From: an uncultured Gammaproteobacteria bacterium
Lineage (GTDB): Bacteria; Pseudomonadota; Gammaproteobacteria; Pseudomonadales; Pseudohongiellaceae
Assembly (NCBI GenBank): GCA_937898685.1
Contig: CALEJT010000049.1
Location: 35,171-99,170 of the forward strand
DNA length: 64,000 bases
Direction of reading: 5' to 3'
Part shown: one piece after another, positions 35,022-44,305 of the stretch
How positions within the stretch are numbered: the first letter of the stretch is position 1
How the letters are laid out: every line of letters starts with the position of its first letter
The notes under the pieces: model-generated
The model's input: the letters and a program-made list of their open reading frames with translations, nothing else
Database searches by the model: none
Told to the model about the DNA's origin: nothing
Position numbers and translations under genes: made by a program

Positions 35022-35657
35022 TTACCCGTTTTTGCGGGCGGCGCGCAATCCGGTGGCAATGGCCAGTGCCGCGGCTGCGGCGAGGGTCAGACACATCGTC
35101 ACCAGGATCTGCGTCACCTCGAACCACAACACGAGATAGAACGAAGTGGCCAAGGTGCCCAACGCGCTACCCAGGGTCGAAACGAAATAGAGCGTTCCCG
35201 CAATGTGACCGCTGCGATTGGAATCGATTACCAACAGACGTACGGAATAGGGCGCGATCATGCCCATCACGGCCGTGGGCAGGAAGAACAACAGCATCGA
35301 CACGATCAACGAGCCGTAGCGCGGGTCCTCGATGGCGAGGAACAGCGTTTCCATGATCGGGATGCTCCATAGGATCAACGGCAACATCAGCAGCGCGGCG
35401 CCAGCGAAGAAACAGCCGTAGCGCACGAGGTTGGGATTGCGCAGAGACAAGCGACCACCGATGAGGTAACCGACCGACAGCGACAGCATGAACACCGTGA
35501 TGATGCTGCCCCATACGTAGATGCTGCTGCCGAAATAGGGCGCCAGAATACGACCACCGAGCAGTTCGATGGCCATGATGATGAAGCCGCTGATGAAGGC
35601 GAGGCAAAGAACGATGAGGTTGCTGGAAAGAGGTTTTGCAGAAACTGTTTGGTTCAT
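35022..35657 (-). CDS. Multi-spanning membrane half of a fused-MFS/spermidine synthase-type protein
   Basis: 211 residues, six to seven hydrophobic helices. The conserved opening is FISGFIIMAIELLGGRILAPYFGSS, with GYLIGGRL and an APYSVRLL motif further on. This is the membrane module usually fused N-terminally to a spermidine synthase-like domain, encoded here as a separate gene 32 nt upstream of that partner. Start ATG 35657 is supported by AGGAG 6 nt upstream. Function unknown. Confidence 0.78.
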   Translation of the reverse strand: MNQTVSAKPLSSNLIVLCLAFISGFIIMAIELLGGRILAPYFGSSIYVWGSIITVFMLSLSVGYLIGGRLSLRNPNLVRYGCFFAGAALLMLPLILWSIPIMETLFLAIEDPRYGSLIVSMLLFFLPTAVMGMIAPYSVRLLVIDSNRSGHIAGTLYFVSTLGSALGTLATSFYLVLWFEVTQILVTMCLTLAAAAALAIATGLRAARKNG

Positions 35658-35834
35658 GGCGACTCCTGTGACGGCGCCGGAGTATAGCAAGGCAGGAATT
35701 TCCGTATAGGTTTCTTTTGCGCGGCCTGGAGCAATGGTTGTGCAACACGGTTATGATGGCCATACCGCGCCGGTGCTGTTTACCGCGGACAAACAGAAAA
35801 GCGTCCCCCGAGGGCGAAGACCAAGGAGGAGTTC

Positions 35835-36785
35835 GTGGAAGAACTGTTGAACGTCGTAATCAGCCCGCTGGGCTTCTTGCTCGTGTTCGTGATCATCCTG
35901 CTGCGCACGAGCATCAAGTTCGTGCCGCAGAACCATGCCTATGTGGTGGAACGCTTCGGCAAATACCACTCCACCAAGGAAGCCGGTCTCAACTTCATCG
36001 TCCCCTTCATCGATCGCGTCGCCGCCGATCGCTCGCTCAAGGAAATCGCCATCGACGTGCCCAGCCAGGGCGGCATCACCAAGGACAACATCAGTCTGAC
36101 GGTGGATGGTGTGCTCTACTTCCGTGTGCTCGATCCCTACAAGGCCACCTACGGTGTCGACAACTACGTCTTCGCCGTCACCCAGCTGGCGCAGACCACG
36201 ATGCGTTCCGAGCTCGGCAAGATGGAATTGGATAGAACCTTCGAGGAGCGCAGTCAGCTGAACGCCAACATCGTCGACGCCATCAACGAAGCGGCGGCGC
36301 CGTGGGGCATCCAGGTGTTGCGCTATGAGATTCGCGACATCGTGCCACCGGCGTCGGTACTGGCGGCGATGGAAGCGCAGATGAAGGCCGAGCGTGTGAA
36401 GCGTGCGCAGATCCTCGAATCCGAGGGCGATCGTCAGGCTGCGATCAACCGTGCCGAAGGTCAGAAGCAATCCGTGGTGCTGGCTGCCGAAGCGCAGAAG
36501 GCGGAACAGGTCTTGAGGGCGCAGGGTGAAGCCGAGGCCATTCTGGCCGTGGCGCAAGCGCAGGCTGCCGCCCTGCGCAAAGTGGGTGAGGCTGCGAATA
36601 CGCCGGAAGGTCAGAAGGCGATCCAGCTCGATCTTGCCACCAAGGCCATCGCTGCCAAGGAAGCCATTGCACGTGAATCGACGGTGGTGCTGTTGCCCGA
36701 TGGTGATAGCAATGCCGCTTCCGTCGTGGCGCAGGCCATGACCATCATCAATCGCATCAACGCAACGCAGGGAGAGAAGATGTGA
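35835..36785 (+). CDS. SPFH/stomatin-like membrane protease-associated protein (paraslipin, QmcA type)
   Basis: 316 residues: one N-terminal membrane helix (about 7-25), a band-7/SPFH domain opening with VPQNHAYVVERFGKYH, YGVDNYVFAVTQLAQTTMRSELG in the middle, then a coiled Ala/Glu/Gln-rich C terminus. It forms large membrane-bound oligomers associated with FtsH-type proteases in relatives. Start is GTG 35835 with AAGGAGGA. It is translationally coupled to the NfeD gene through TGATG. Confidence 0.92.
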   Translation: MEELLNVVISPLGFLLVFVIILLRTSIKFVPQNHAYVVERFGKYHSTKEAGLNFIVPFIDRVAADRSLKEIAIDVPSQGGITKDNISLTVDGVLYFRVLDPYKATYGVDNYVFAVTQLAQTTMRSELGKMELDRTFEERSQLNANIVDAINEAAAPWGIQVLRYEIRDIVPPASVLAAMEAQMKAERVKRAQILESEGDRQAAINRAEGQKQSVVLAAEAQKAEQVLRAQGEAEAILAVAQAQAAALRKVGEAANTPEGQKAIQLDLATKAIAAKEAIARESTVVLLPDGDSNAASVVAQAMTIINRINATQGEKM

Positions 36786-37246
36786 TGGAATGGCTGACGA
36801 GCAATTTCGCGAGCCTGCTGATCGGCACGGGTCTGGTATTGCTTGCCATCGAAGTGGCGGTGCTCAACCTATCGATCATGATCTTGCTGTTCATCGGCAT
36901 CGCCTGTCTCTGCACGGGCCTCCTGATGTGGATCGGCATCCTGCCTCCCACCTGGATTGCCGCCTGCGGCAGCGTTGCCTTGTTGAGTATCGCCTCCGCC
37001 TGGTTCCTATGGGAGCCACTGAAGCGTTTGCAACAGGGATCGAGTGATACCGCGGTGAAGAACGATCTCGTCGGCTATCGCTTCTTGCTTGAACAGTCGG
37101 TATCGAATACGGAGTTCGGCAAACATCGCTACTCGGGCATCGACTGGAAGGTGCGCAGCGAGGAGCCGCTGCCAACCGGCATCTTGGTCGAAGTGGTCAA
37201 GGTCGAAGTGGGTTTCCTGGTCGTTGCGCCCGTCGAAGCTCTTTAG
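36785..37246 (+). CDS. NfeD family membrane protein
   Basis: 153 residues. Two or three N-terminal hydrophobic helices lie at about 8-80, followed by a small OB-fold domain (LVGYRFLLEQSV, YSGIDWKVRSEEPLPTGILVEVVKVEVGFLVV). It is the usual partner of SPFH proteins, as here. ATG 36785 overlaps the preceding stop (TGATG), and a GTG one codon earlier is possible. Confidence 0.9.
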   Translation: MEWLTSNFASLLIGTGLVLLAIEVAVLNLSIMILLFIGIACLCTGLLMWIGILPPTWIAACGSVALLSIASAWFLWEPLKRLQQGSSDTAVKNDLVGYRFLLEQSVSNTEFGKHRYSGIDWKVRSEEPLPTGILVEVVKVEVGFLVVAPVEAL

Positions 37247-37247
37247 T

Positions 37248-37964
37248 TCAGATCAGCACGCCGAAGACTCGCCCCACACCTGCGCTGAGTAGCATGGCCA
37301 GCGCTCCCCAGAAGCCGACGCGTCTGGCGCCACGCCATACGGAAGCGCCGCTCCAGTAGGCAGCGATCCCGCCCAACAGCATCAGGAAGAACAGGGCAGC
37401 AATGCCCAAACCCCATTCCATCAGCGATGCCGGCAGCAACAGTGCGGTCACGATGGGCAGCGCCGCGCCCGCGCTGAAGCTCGCGCCGGAGCTCGCGGCA
37501 GCGACCAACGGTCGTGCCTTGGCGCCTTCGGTAAGACCGATCTCGTCGCGAGCGTGTGCCTCCAGGGCATCATGCTCGCTCAGTTGTTTCGCCACTTCCC
37601 CTGCCAGCTCTTTGCTCAAGCCGCGCTCAACGTAGATGTCCTCCAGCTCCTTTTGCTCTTCTTCGGGATAGAGCTGCAGGGCCTCTTGCTCCATGGAAAG
37701 TTCAGCTTCCTCGAGGTCGGCCTGCGAACTGACGGAGACGTATTCGCCGGCAGCCATCGACATGGCGCCGGATACGAGCGCGGCCACGCCGGCTATGAGT
37801 ATGTCGCGCAGTTCCGCTCCTGCGGCGGCTACGCCGATCAAGAGCGAGGTGGTCGACAGAATGCCATCGTTGGCGCCCAATACTGCGGCACGTAGGCCAG
37901 TGGTTTCGTTGAGACGATGACGGTGATGTGGATATCTGGAACTATCGGCGGCGCTGGAGCTCAT
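37248..37964 (-). CDS. VIT1/CCC1 family iron/manganese transporter
   Basis: 238 residues. The opening GLRAAVLGANDGILSTTSLLIGVAAAG is the hallmark of the family, followed by MSMAAGEYVSVSSQ. A Glu-rich cytoplasmic helical region (about 85-140) corresponds to the metal-binding domain of VIT1, and three C-terminal helices complete the fold. It likely exports or sequesters Fe(II)/Mn(II) in exchange for protons. It lies 13 nt downstream of queG and so may share its transcript. Confidence 0.9.
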   Translation of the reverse strand: MSSSAADSSRYPHHRHRLNETTGLRAAVLGANDGILSTTSLLIGVAAAGAELRDILIAGVAALVSGAMSMAAGEYVSVSSQADLEEAELSMEQEALQLYPEEEQKELEDIYVERGLSKELAGEVAKQLSEHDALEAHARDEIGLTEGAKARPLVAAASSGASFSAGAALPIVTALLLPASLMEWGLGIAALFFLMLLGGIAAYWSGASVWRGARRVGFWGALAMLLSAGVGRVFGVLI

Positions 37965-37977
37965 GAAATTTCCTTCG

Positions 37978-39057
37978 TTACGGCCGTGCGGTGTGTCGTT
38001 CTAGTGCCCATTCGACGTGCTCACGTACGAGAGGCGATGGATGATGGCGCCGGCTTTCCAGCGCGGCGAGTACCTCGGGTGAAGTGGGCGCGTTGCCGAG
38101 CCCCACCGCGAGATTGCGCAACCAACCTTCGTAGCCGGTGCGGCGAATGGCCGAACCTTCGGTGCGCGCGAGAAATTCTTCCTCGGTCCACAGAAACAAT
38201 TGCACGAGTTCGGCACGATCGAGCGCGTGGCGTGGCGTGAAGTCGCGTTCAGCGCTTGCGCTGGCGAACTTGTTCCAGGGACAACAGAGCTGACAGTCGT
38301 CACAGCCGAACACACGATTGCCGATCAAGGGACGCAGCTCGAGTGGAATGGCGCTCTTGAGCTCGATGGTGAGATAGGAAATGCAACGACGCGCATCGAG
38401 TATCTTTGGGCCGACGAAAGCTTGTGTGGGGCAAAGGCGCAGACACGCCGTGCAACTGCCGCAATGGGCTGTCGCTGGTGGATCGACCGGCAAAGGAAGA
38501 TCGGTGAAGAGTTCGCCGAGAAAGAACCAGGAACCGGCACGGCGATTGATCAGCATCGTGTTCTTGCCGATCCAGCCGAGTCCTGCCTTTTCTGCAAAGG
38601 CACGTTCCAGAACCGGGCCGCTGTCGACGAAGGCGCGATAGCCGAACTCGCCGATCACACCTTGTATGCGTTCGGCCAACTGCTGCAGACGTTTGCGGAT
38701 GACCTTGTGATAGTCGCGTCCCAGCGCATAACGTGCGACATAGGCGCGCTTGGGATTTTGTAGTACTTCGATGCTCTGTGGTTCGGCCGGTAGATAGTCC
38801 ATGCGCACCGAGATCACGCGCAACGCGCCGGGCACCAAGGTGTGTGGATTCGTGCGCAGATCCGCGTGACGTTGCATGTACTGCATTTCGCCGTGGTGGT
38901 TCTGTGCCAGCCAGTTCGCGAGATGTTCGGCGTGGATGCCCGGATCGAGATCGGTGATGCCGACTTGCTGAAAGCCGAGCTCACGTCCCCAAAGCTTGAT
39001 GTCATTGGCGAGTACGGCGCAATCGGGAGCAGTGGAGGCAGGAACGGGTGGTGGCAT
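37978..39057 (-). CDS. queG: Epoxyqueuosine reductase
   Basis: 359 residues. Cobalamin-dependent iron-sulfur enzyme of the last step of queuosine synthesis on tRNA. Two [4Fe-4S] motifs are seen, CGSCTACLRLCP and CDDCQLCCPWN, plus the N-terminal fold with FQQVGITDLD and a C-terminal HEAT-like stretch. In E. coli and Pseudomonas it lies near orn and rsgA; here about 9 kb away. Confidence 0.95.
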   Translation of the reverse strand: MPPPVPASTAPDCAVLANDIKLWGRELGFQQVGITDLDPGIHAEHLANWLAQNHHGEMQYMQRHADLRTNPHTLVPGALRVISVRMDYLPAEPQSIEVLQNPKRAYVARYALGRDYHKVIRKRLQQLAERIQGVIGEFGYRAFVDSGPVLERAFAEKAGLGWIGKNTMLINRRAGSWFFLGELFTDLPLPVDPPATAHCGSCTACLRLCPTQAFVGPKILDARRCISYLTIELKSAIPLELRPLIGNRVFGCDDCQLCCPWNKFASASAERDFTPRHALDRAELVQLFLWTEEEFLARTEGSAIRRTGYEGWLRNLAVGLGNAPTSPEVLAALESRRHHPSPLVREHVEWALERHTARP

Positions 39058-39136
39058 GCGGCTATGGTATCAAAAGCGGCTCTTTCCTAGACTTGCGCCT
39101 CACGCCCATCGTTGACGTAGCCAGGAGGAGCCTGAC

Positions 39137-39607
39137 ATGAGCGAAGCCCGCCCCCCGTTTCCGCCCTTCACGCGAGAAACCGCCATTCAGAAAGTGCGTG
39201 CAGCGGAAGATGCATGGAACAAGCGTAATCCAGCGCAGGTCGCACTGGCCTATACACCGGATAGCCGATGGCGCAATCGCGCGGAATTTCTCAGCGGCCG
39301 CGCCGAGATCGAAGCCTTTCTCACGCGCAAATGGGCGAAGGAACTCGACTATCGTTTGATCAAGGAACTGTGGGCCTTTACCGACAACCGTATCGCCGTG
39401 CGCTTTGCCTATGAATGGCACGACGATTCCGGACAGTGGTATCGCTCCTACGGCAATGAAAACTGGGAGTTTGCCGACAATGGTCTGATGGCGGTACGCC
39501 GCGCCAGCATCAACGATCTGCCGATCAAGGAAAGCGAGCGCAAGTTCCATTGGCCGCTGGGACCGCGTCCAGCGGATCATCCCGGCCTGAGCGACCTGGA
39601 TCTTTGA
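39137..39607 (+). CDS. Nuclear transport factor 2-like protein (DUF1348)
   Basis: 156-residue SnoaL/NTF2-like alpha+beta cone-fold protein. Strong family wording: [51 protein letters not shown] and [24 protein letters not shown]. Function of DUF1348 is not known. RBS AGGAGG precedes the ATG. A clear terminator follows. Confidence 0.88.
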   Translation: MSEARPPFPPFTRETAIQKVRAAEDAWNKRNPAQVALAYTPDSRWRNRAEFLSGRAEIEAFLTRKWAKELDYRLIKELWAFTDNRIAVRFAYEWHDDSGQWYRSYGNENWEFADNGLMAVRRASINDLPIKESERKFHWPLGPRPADHPGLSDLDL

Positions 39608-39620
39608 TTTCCATACAGAC

Positions 39621-39651
39621 AAAAGCGCGCCCGATTCGAGGCGCGCTTTTT
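39621..39651 (+). terminator. Intrinsic terminator after the DUF1348 gene
   Basis: AAAAGCGCGCC / GGCGCGCTTTT perfect 11-bp arms, 8-nt loop, with a T5 tail on the plus strand and A4 on the other side. It may also serve the convergent DnaT-like gene. Confidence 0.8.
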
Positions 39652-39685
39652 CTTTGGGCCATCGAATCAGCTTTGGGCGATCGAA

Positions 39686-40768
39686 TTACTCGGCCCAACT
39701 CCGATCCGTCATCTTGTCGAGCACGTTGCCCTGCTGCGAATTCTGCAACTGCTGCGCCCAGCGGAATTTCACATGCTGCAGGAACTTCGTGTTCCACGAG
39801 GCGTGGACTTCGTTGCGATCGCGCCAATAGAGAATGAACTCCGGCAACAGTGATTCCGCAAAACCCGCATCGATCTGCGCCATTGCGAGAATTTCCCAAC
39901 ACGCATCGCTGGGTTTGAAGTCGGGTGGGATGGGGCGCAACGTCGTGTCGTGTTCGAGCGCGTGCGTGTAACGCTCCCACTGCCGTTTGACGTGCGCGAG
40001 GAACTTGCTGTCCCACACGCTGCTCGTGCTGCCCTGGCTGCGCCAATAGAGCACGAACTCCGGGATCGCATCCTCGATGAAGCTCAGGCTGATGCCGGAC
40101 AGCTCGAGGATGTCGAGCACGTCTTCGCTCGGTCGCCAGTTGGCGGTCATCGGCACTTCCTGTTGTCGTGCCTGCACCACACTGCGCTGTTTTTCCCACG
40201 CCGCCACCACCCACTTGAGGAAGGCGTTGTGCCAGGAATAGCTGAATTTCTGGCGCTCCTGGTGATAGCGCACGAAGGGCGCGACTTCCTGCTCGATGAA
40301 ATCCAGCGGCACGTTGCGCTGCTGCAACTGCATGATGAGGTCGCGGTCGGGCCGCCAGTCGGGCGGAATGAGACGCGAGTTCGCTTTCGTTGCGGTGTTT
40401 TTCTGCGGTGCACGTGAGGCAGTGGCGGCAGCGCTTCGTGGCGTTGTCTCACCAGGTGGATTCACCACCTGGTTGATCGCTATCGACTGCAGGTGTTCGG
40501 CACCGGGCACGGCTTCGATCAACAAGAGGCCCTTTTCGCGCAGGCTCTGCTGCACCGCGAAGATCTTCGGCAGATCCCAGAACGGCAGCGCTTCGCGCAG
40601 ACGCTGCTGACTCACCTCCATCCAACGCCGCTGCGCGCGATAGATCGCGGGATGTTGCAGCAGCAATTCGCTGACGACGTGCAGAAGCACGGCTTCTTCC
40701 AACCCGATGGTCGCGGCCAAGGTGGGCGAGATCAGCAGTGGACGTTCTGGCACCAGGGAACTGGTCAT
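39686..40768 (-). CDS. Protein with N-terminal helical domain and three tandem DnaT-type ssDNA-binding domains
   Basis: 360 residues. Residues 1-110 form a helical, replication-protein-like winged region ([17 protein letters not shown]). After a Thr/Ala linker come three related units at about 134-195, 207-270 and 285-345. Each follows the pattern W/F-(R/K)-P-S/D ... FIE(Q/D)..(P)EF.(R/L)Y(W/H) ... W..(A/K)FL..V...W, the DnaT C-terminal ssDNA-binding domain. E. coli DnaT has a single copy and works in PriA-dependent replication restart. A chromosomal restart accessory is the likely role; a domesticated phage origin is possible. Confidence 0.75.
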   Translation of the reverse strand: MTSSLVPERPLLISPTLAATIGLEEAVLLHVVSELLLQHPAIYRAQRRWMEVSQQRLREALPFWDLPKIFAVQQSLREKGLLLIEAVPGAEHLQSIAINQVVNPPGETTPRSAAATASRAPQKNTATKANSRLIPPDWRPDRDLIMQLQQRNVPLDFIEQEVAPFVRYHQERQKFSYSWHNAFLKWVVAAWEKQRSVVQARQQEVPMTANWRPSEDVLDILELSGISLSFIEDAIPEFVLYWRSQGSTSSVWDSKFLAHVKRQWERYTHALEHDTTLRPIPPDFKPSDACWEILAMAQIDAGFAESLLPEFILYWRDRNEVHASWNTKFLQHVKFRWAQQLQNSQQGNVLDKMTDRSWAE

Positions 40769-40866
40769 GGTTTGGATGAAAGGCTTGAGGTGGTCGTGCG
40801 GAGGGACGGGATGCTAACACAGCCCATACAACCGTACGAAAATTTGATCTCTGTCTATCAATTGTT

Positions 40867-40892
40867 AAGGAGGGTGGCCGATGAAGCGCTAA
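40867..40892 (+). promoter_or_regulatory. Shine-Dalgarno plus three-codon leader ORF upstream of the Aer-like gene
   Basis: AAGGAGGG at 40867-40874 is followed, at ideal spacing, by ATG AAG CGC TAA (40881-40892). The conserved receptor start ATG 40910 comes 17 nt later and has no Shine-Dalgarno of its own. The strong site may feed the receptor gene by reinitiation, or may serve GTG 40874-type starts; undecided. Confidence 0.4.
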
Positions 40893-40909
40893 CACCTTCG
40901 AGAATTTGT

Positions 40910-42454
40910 ATGCGAATCAACGAACCTATCACTCAGCGCGAGTACGAATTGGGAGACGACGTCACTCTGATGTCGACGACGGACCCGCAGAGTTATGTGC
41001 GTTATGCCAACGCTGCGTTCGTCGAAGTTTCTGGTTTCGATCGCGACGAAATCCAGGGAAGTCCCCACAACATCGTGCGACATCCCGACATGCCGCGCGA
41101 AGCCTTCGCCGACATGTGGGCCACGCTCAAGCGTGGCGAACCGTGGACGGCGCTCGTCAAGAATCGCCGCAAGAACGGCGATCATTACTGGGTGCGCGCC
41201 AATGCCGTGCCCGTCGTGCGCGACGGCAAGCAGGTGGGCTACATGTCGGTCCGCACCAAGCCCTCGCGCGCAGAAATCACCGCCGCCGAGCAACTCTATG
41301 CGCAATTCCGCCAGGGCAGGGCGCGCAACAAGCGTTTCCACAAGGGGCTGATCTGCCGCAGCGGCTGGTTGTCCTGGTTGTCGATCGGGCAGTGGTTGCC
41401 CGTGCGTTGGCGCATCCGCAGTGTCTTCCTCATGCTCGCCGCCTTGCTCGTCGGCACTCAAGCTTTGGTGCCGGATGCGGCGTTGGGAAGCACTCACACC
41501 GCAATCGCCTGTCTCGCGCTGCTACTTGCCGATCTGATGCTGGAGCAGCAGTTGGCGCGTCCCATGGAGCGCTTGCTCAAGCAGGCCTTGGCGGTGGCGA
41601 GCGGCGCCACGCAGGAAGTCGAGCACATGAATCGCGTGGACGAGATAGGCATGACGCTGCGCAGTCTCGGCCAGTTGGGGCTGATGTTCCGCTGGGTGAT
41701 CGATGACGTCAGCGAGCAGGTGGTGCGTGTGCAAAGCGCCGCGGCGGACATCGCCAGCGGCAACGACGATCTCAACCAGCGCACCGAATCGATGGCGGTT
41801 CACGTGCAGCAAACCGCGGCGTCCATGGAAGAAATGCTGCGCACGGTACAGAGCAGCGCTGATGCGGCGCGTCAGGTGAATCAGCTGGCGGCAGAGGCCA
41901 GCGCCGCGGCGCGCAGCGGTGGTAACGCCATGGCGGACGTGGTCGCCACGATGCGCGAAATTTCCGAGGGTTCGCAGAAGATCGCCAACATCATCGGCCT
42001 GATCGACAACATTGCCTTCCAGACCAACATCCTCGCGCTCAATGCGTCAGTGGAGGCGGCGCGTGCCGGTGAGCAGGGCCGCGGTTTCGCCGTGGTGGCC
42101 GAAGAGGTGCGCAATCTCGCCCAGCGCAGTGCCGCGGCGGCGAAGGAGATCAAGGGCTTGATCGAAGCCAGTGCGGAGCAGGTCCACGCCGGTACCCGCA
42201 TCGTCAACGACACCGAGAACGCGATGGAGAACATCGTGGGGCAGGTACAGCGCGTGACGGATCTGATCGGTGAGATTTCCACCGCCGCGGCAGAGCAGAG
42301 CGGTGGTATCGCGCAGGTGAACCAGGCGGTGGTGTCGCTGGATCAGACCACGCAGCAGAACGCCGCCTTGGTCGAGCGCAGCACGCACGCCTCGCGTCAG
42401 CTGCAGGCACAGGCCGACAGTCTGGCCGATGCGGTGAACGTGTTTCGTTCCTAG
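40910..42454 (+). CDS. PAS-containing methyl-accepting chemotaxis protein (Aer-like)
   Basis: 514 residues. The N-terminal PAS domain begins [20 protein letters not shown], the usual start of Aer-type receptors, with [15 protein letters not shown] and [12 protein letters not shown] central hydrophobic region (about 155-205) anchors it, followed by a HAMP-like stretch and the MCP signalling hairpin with [20 protein letters not shown] and [16 protein letters not shown]. It likely senses redox or oxygen through FAD in PAS. No che genes lie nearby. Start choice rests on homology, since the strong Shine-Dalgarno upstream belongs to a three-codon ORF. Confidence 0.9.
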   Translation: MRINEPITQREYELGDDVTLMSTTDPQSYVRYANAAFVEVSGFDRDEIQGSPHNIVRHPDMPREAFADMWATLKRGEPWTALVKNRRKNGDHYWVRANAVPVVRDGKQVGYMSVRTKPSRAEITAAEQLYAQFRQGRARNKRFHKGLICRSGWLSWLSIGQWLPVRWRIRSVFLMLAALLVGTQALVPDAALGSTHTAIACLALLLADLMLEQQLARPMERLLKQALAVASGATQEVEHMNRVDEIGMTLRSLGQLGLMFRWVIDDVSEQVVRVQSAAADIASGNDDLNQRTESMAVHVQQTAASMEEMLRTVQSSADAARQVNQLAAEASAAARSGGNAMADVVATMREISEGSQKIANIIGLIDNIAFQTNILALNASVEAARAGEQGRGFAVVAEEVRNLAQRSAAAAKEIKGLIEASAEQVHAGTRIVNDTENAMENIVGQVQRVTDLIGEISTAAAEQSGGIAQVNQAVVSLDQTTQQNAALVERSTHASRQLQAQADSLADAVNVFRS

Positions 42455-42588
42455 GTTGGGCGAGAGCGGCGGCTGCGGAACCCGCGCCATGCGGCTGGAG
42501 CTCAGCCTGGCGCGAAGTTCAACGAGTTGCTCACCGTGAAAGAGCATCCACCTGGTCCGAGTGGCATCACGTCGGTGCTGCTGCCCGT

Positions 42589-43962
42589 TCAGCAGTTCAA
42601 CGCTTCCAAGGCCTCGCTGAGTTTGCTCACGCCGATCACTTCCATGCCGGCGATCGGCTGACGCGGCGCATTGGCCTTGGGCACGATGGCGCGGGTGAAG
42701 CCGTGCTTGGCGGCTTCCTGCAGCCGTTCCTGGCCGCTCGGCACCGGGCGGATTTCGCCCGCCAGCCCGACTTCCCCGAATACCACCAGCTCGCGCGGCA
42801 GCGCGCGGTCGCGGAAGCTCGAGACGATCGACAGCAGCAGCGCGAGGTCGGCGCTGGTCTCGCTCACCTTCACGCCCCCCACCACGTTCACGAACACATC
42901 CTGGTCCGCCATGAAGAGGCCGCCGTGGCGATGCAGCACGGCGAGCAGCATCGCCATGCGGTTGCCGTCGAGGCCCACGGCGATGCGGCGCGGATTGCCG
43001 AACTGCGAGCCGTCCACCAGGGCCTGGATCTCCACCAACAGCGGCCGCGTGCCTTCCCACAGCACCGTGACGAGGGAGCCGGGCGAGATTTCTTCGGTGC
43101 GCGCCAGGAAGATGGCGGAGGGGTTCTTCACTTCCTTCAGACCGCCCTCGGTCATGGCGAAGATGCCGAGCTCGTTCACCGCACCGAAGCGGTTCTTGTG
43201 GCCGCGCAGCGTGCGGTAGCGACTGTCCTCGCCGCCGTCGAGCATCAGGAAGCAGTCGATCATGTGCTCGAGCACCTTGGGGCCGGCGAGCGAACCCTCC
43301 TTGGTGACATGGCCCACGAGGAACAGCGCGGTGTTGGTCTGCTTGGCGAACTGAATCAGATAGGCGGCGCATTCGCGCACCTGCGACACCGACCCGGGCG
43401 CCGAGGGCACGTCGGCGCTGTACATCACCTGGATCGAGTCGATCACGATCACCTTGGGTTTGTGCTCGGCCGCGGCAGCTGTGATCTCGTGGACATTGGT
43501 TTCGGACAGCATCTTGAGCTTGTCGGTGGGCAGACCGAGCCGCCGCGCGCGCATGCCGACCTGTTGCAGGCTTTCCTCACCCGTCACGTACAGCGCTTCC
43601 ATTTCCTGCGAGAGCCGGCACATGAGCTGCAGCAGCAGGGTGCTCTTGCCGGCGCCGGGGTTGCCGCCGATCAGCACCACCGAACCCGGCACCAGGCCGC
43701 CGCCGAGGACGCGGTCGAGTTCACCGATGCCGGTGGGAAGACGCGGGGCTTCATCGAGGCTGATGCTGGCAAGGGTGCGCACCGAGGTGAGGGACCCGGC
43801 GTAGCCGGTGCGGCGGAAATCGGTGACGGCGGCAGGGGCGGTCTTGCCGAGGCTGACGCGGCTGAGGGTGTTCCAGGCGCCGCAGGAGGCGCATTGTCCT
43901 TGCCATTGGGAGTGTTCGGCGCCGCAGTCGTTGCAGACGTAGGCGGATTTTGCTTTGGCCAT
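42589..43962 (-). CDS. radA: DNA repair protein RadA/Sms
   Basis: 457 residues. N-terminal C4 zinc finger (YVCNDCG, CASCGAW), RecA-like ATPase with Walker A GNPGAGKST, the RadA-specific KNRFG motif and a C-terminal Lon-like domain. It promotes branch migration in recombination. ATG 43962 (MAKAKSAYVC) was chosen because the zinc finger begins at once. An upstream in-frame extension has no protein-like character. Confidence 0.95.
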   Translation of the reverse strand: MAKAKSAYVCNDCGAEHSQWQGQCASCGAWNTLSRVSLGKTAPAAVTDFRRTGYAGSLTSVRTLASISLDEAPRLPTGIGELDRVLGGGLVPGSVVLIGGNPGAGKSTLLLQLMCRLSQEMEALYVTGEESLQQVGMRARRLGLPTDKLKMLSETNVHEITAAAAEHKPKVIVIDSIQVMYSADVPSAPGSVSQVRECAAYLIQFAKQTNTALFLVGHVTKEGSLAGPKVLEHMIDCFLMLDGGEDSRYRTLRGHKNRFGAVNELGIFAMTEGGLKEVKNPSAIFLARTEEISPGSLVTVLWEGTRPLLVEIQALVDGSQFGNPRRIAVGLDGNRMAMLLAVLHRHGGLFMADQDVFVNVVGGVKVSETSADLALLLSIVSSFRDRALPRELVVFGEVGLAGEIRPVPSGQERLQEAAKHGFTRAIVPKANAPRQPIAGMEVIGVSKLSEALEALNC

Positions 43963-44237
43963 GGGGTGCAGAGGTGGATGACAAACAGGCTGCATTCTAT
44001 CGGCTAGGGGCAGGGCTTGCTGGGGTTTGTGGGCGCAGAGCGCCACGCCGGGCGCTCGACATCTCGAGGCTCTTGAGCAGGAGAACTGGGCTGATCGTCG
44101 TGAAGCGTGAATGCATACCCGTGTTGGCGGGCACTTACTTTCGCCGCTCCATCCGAGGCCTTAGGTGTTTTCTGACATCGCCTGTTTGTGTTGGGCTTCA
44201 CCAGGGGTTCGCCCAAGCTAAGAGGTAGGGAGATAGA
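43963..44237. other. Intergenic region upstream of radA, no gene recognised
   Basis: About 275 bp between the radA start and the terminator at 44238. Reading frames exist on both strands but none resembles a protein. It presumably contains the radA promoter; no clear box was identified. Confidence 0.4.
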
Positions 44238-44265
44238 AAAAGGCCACTCCTGGGAGTGGCCTTTT
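44238..44265. terminator. Strong bidirectional terminator
   Basis: AAAAGGCCACTC / GAGTGGCCTTTT perfect 12-bp arms with 4-nt loop CTGG, with A and T runs on both sides. It ends the minus-strand EF-hand gene transcript. Confidence 0.85.
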
Positions 44266-44305
44266 GGGGAGGGGCTGGGTCGGGGACCCAGCTTGGGGTG
44301 AGTCG

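Noticed and set aside
42703..44007. Open frames opposite and out of frame with radA, one continuing into the receptor gene (42047-43372)
   Set aside because: radA and the Aer-like receptor explain the sequence; these frames lack domains.
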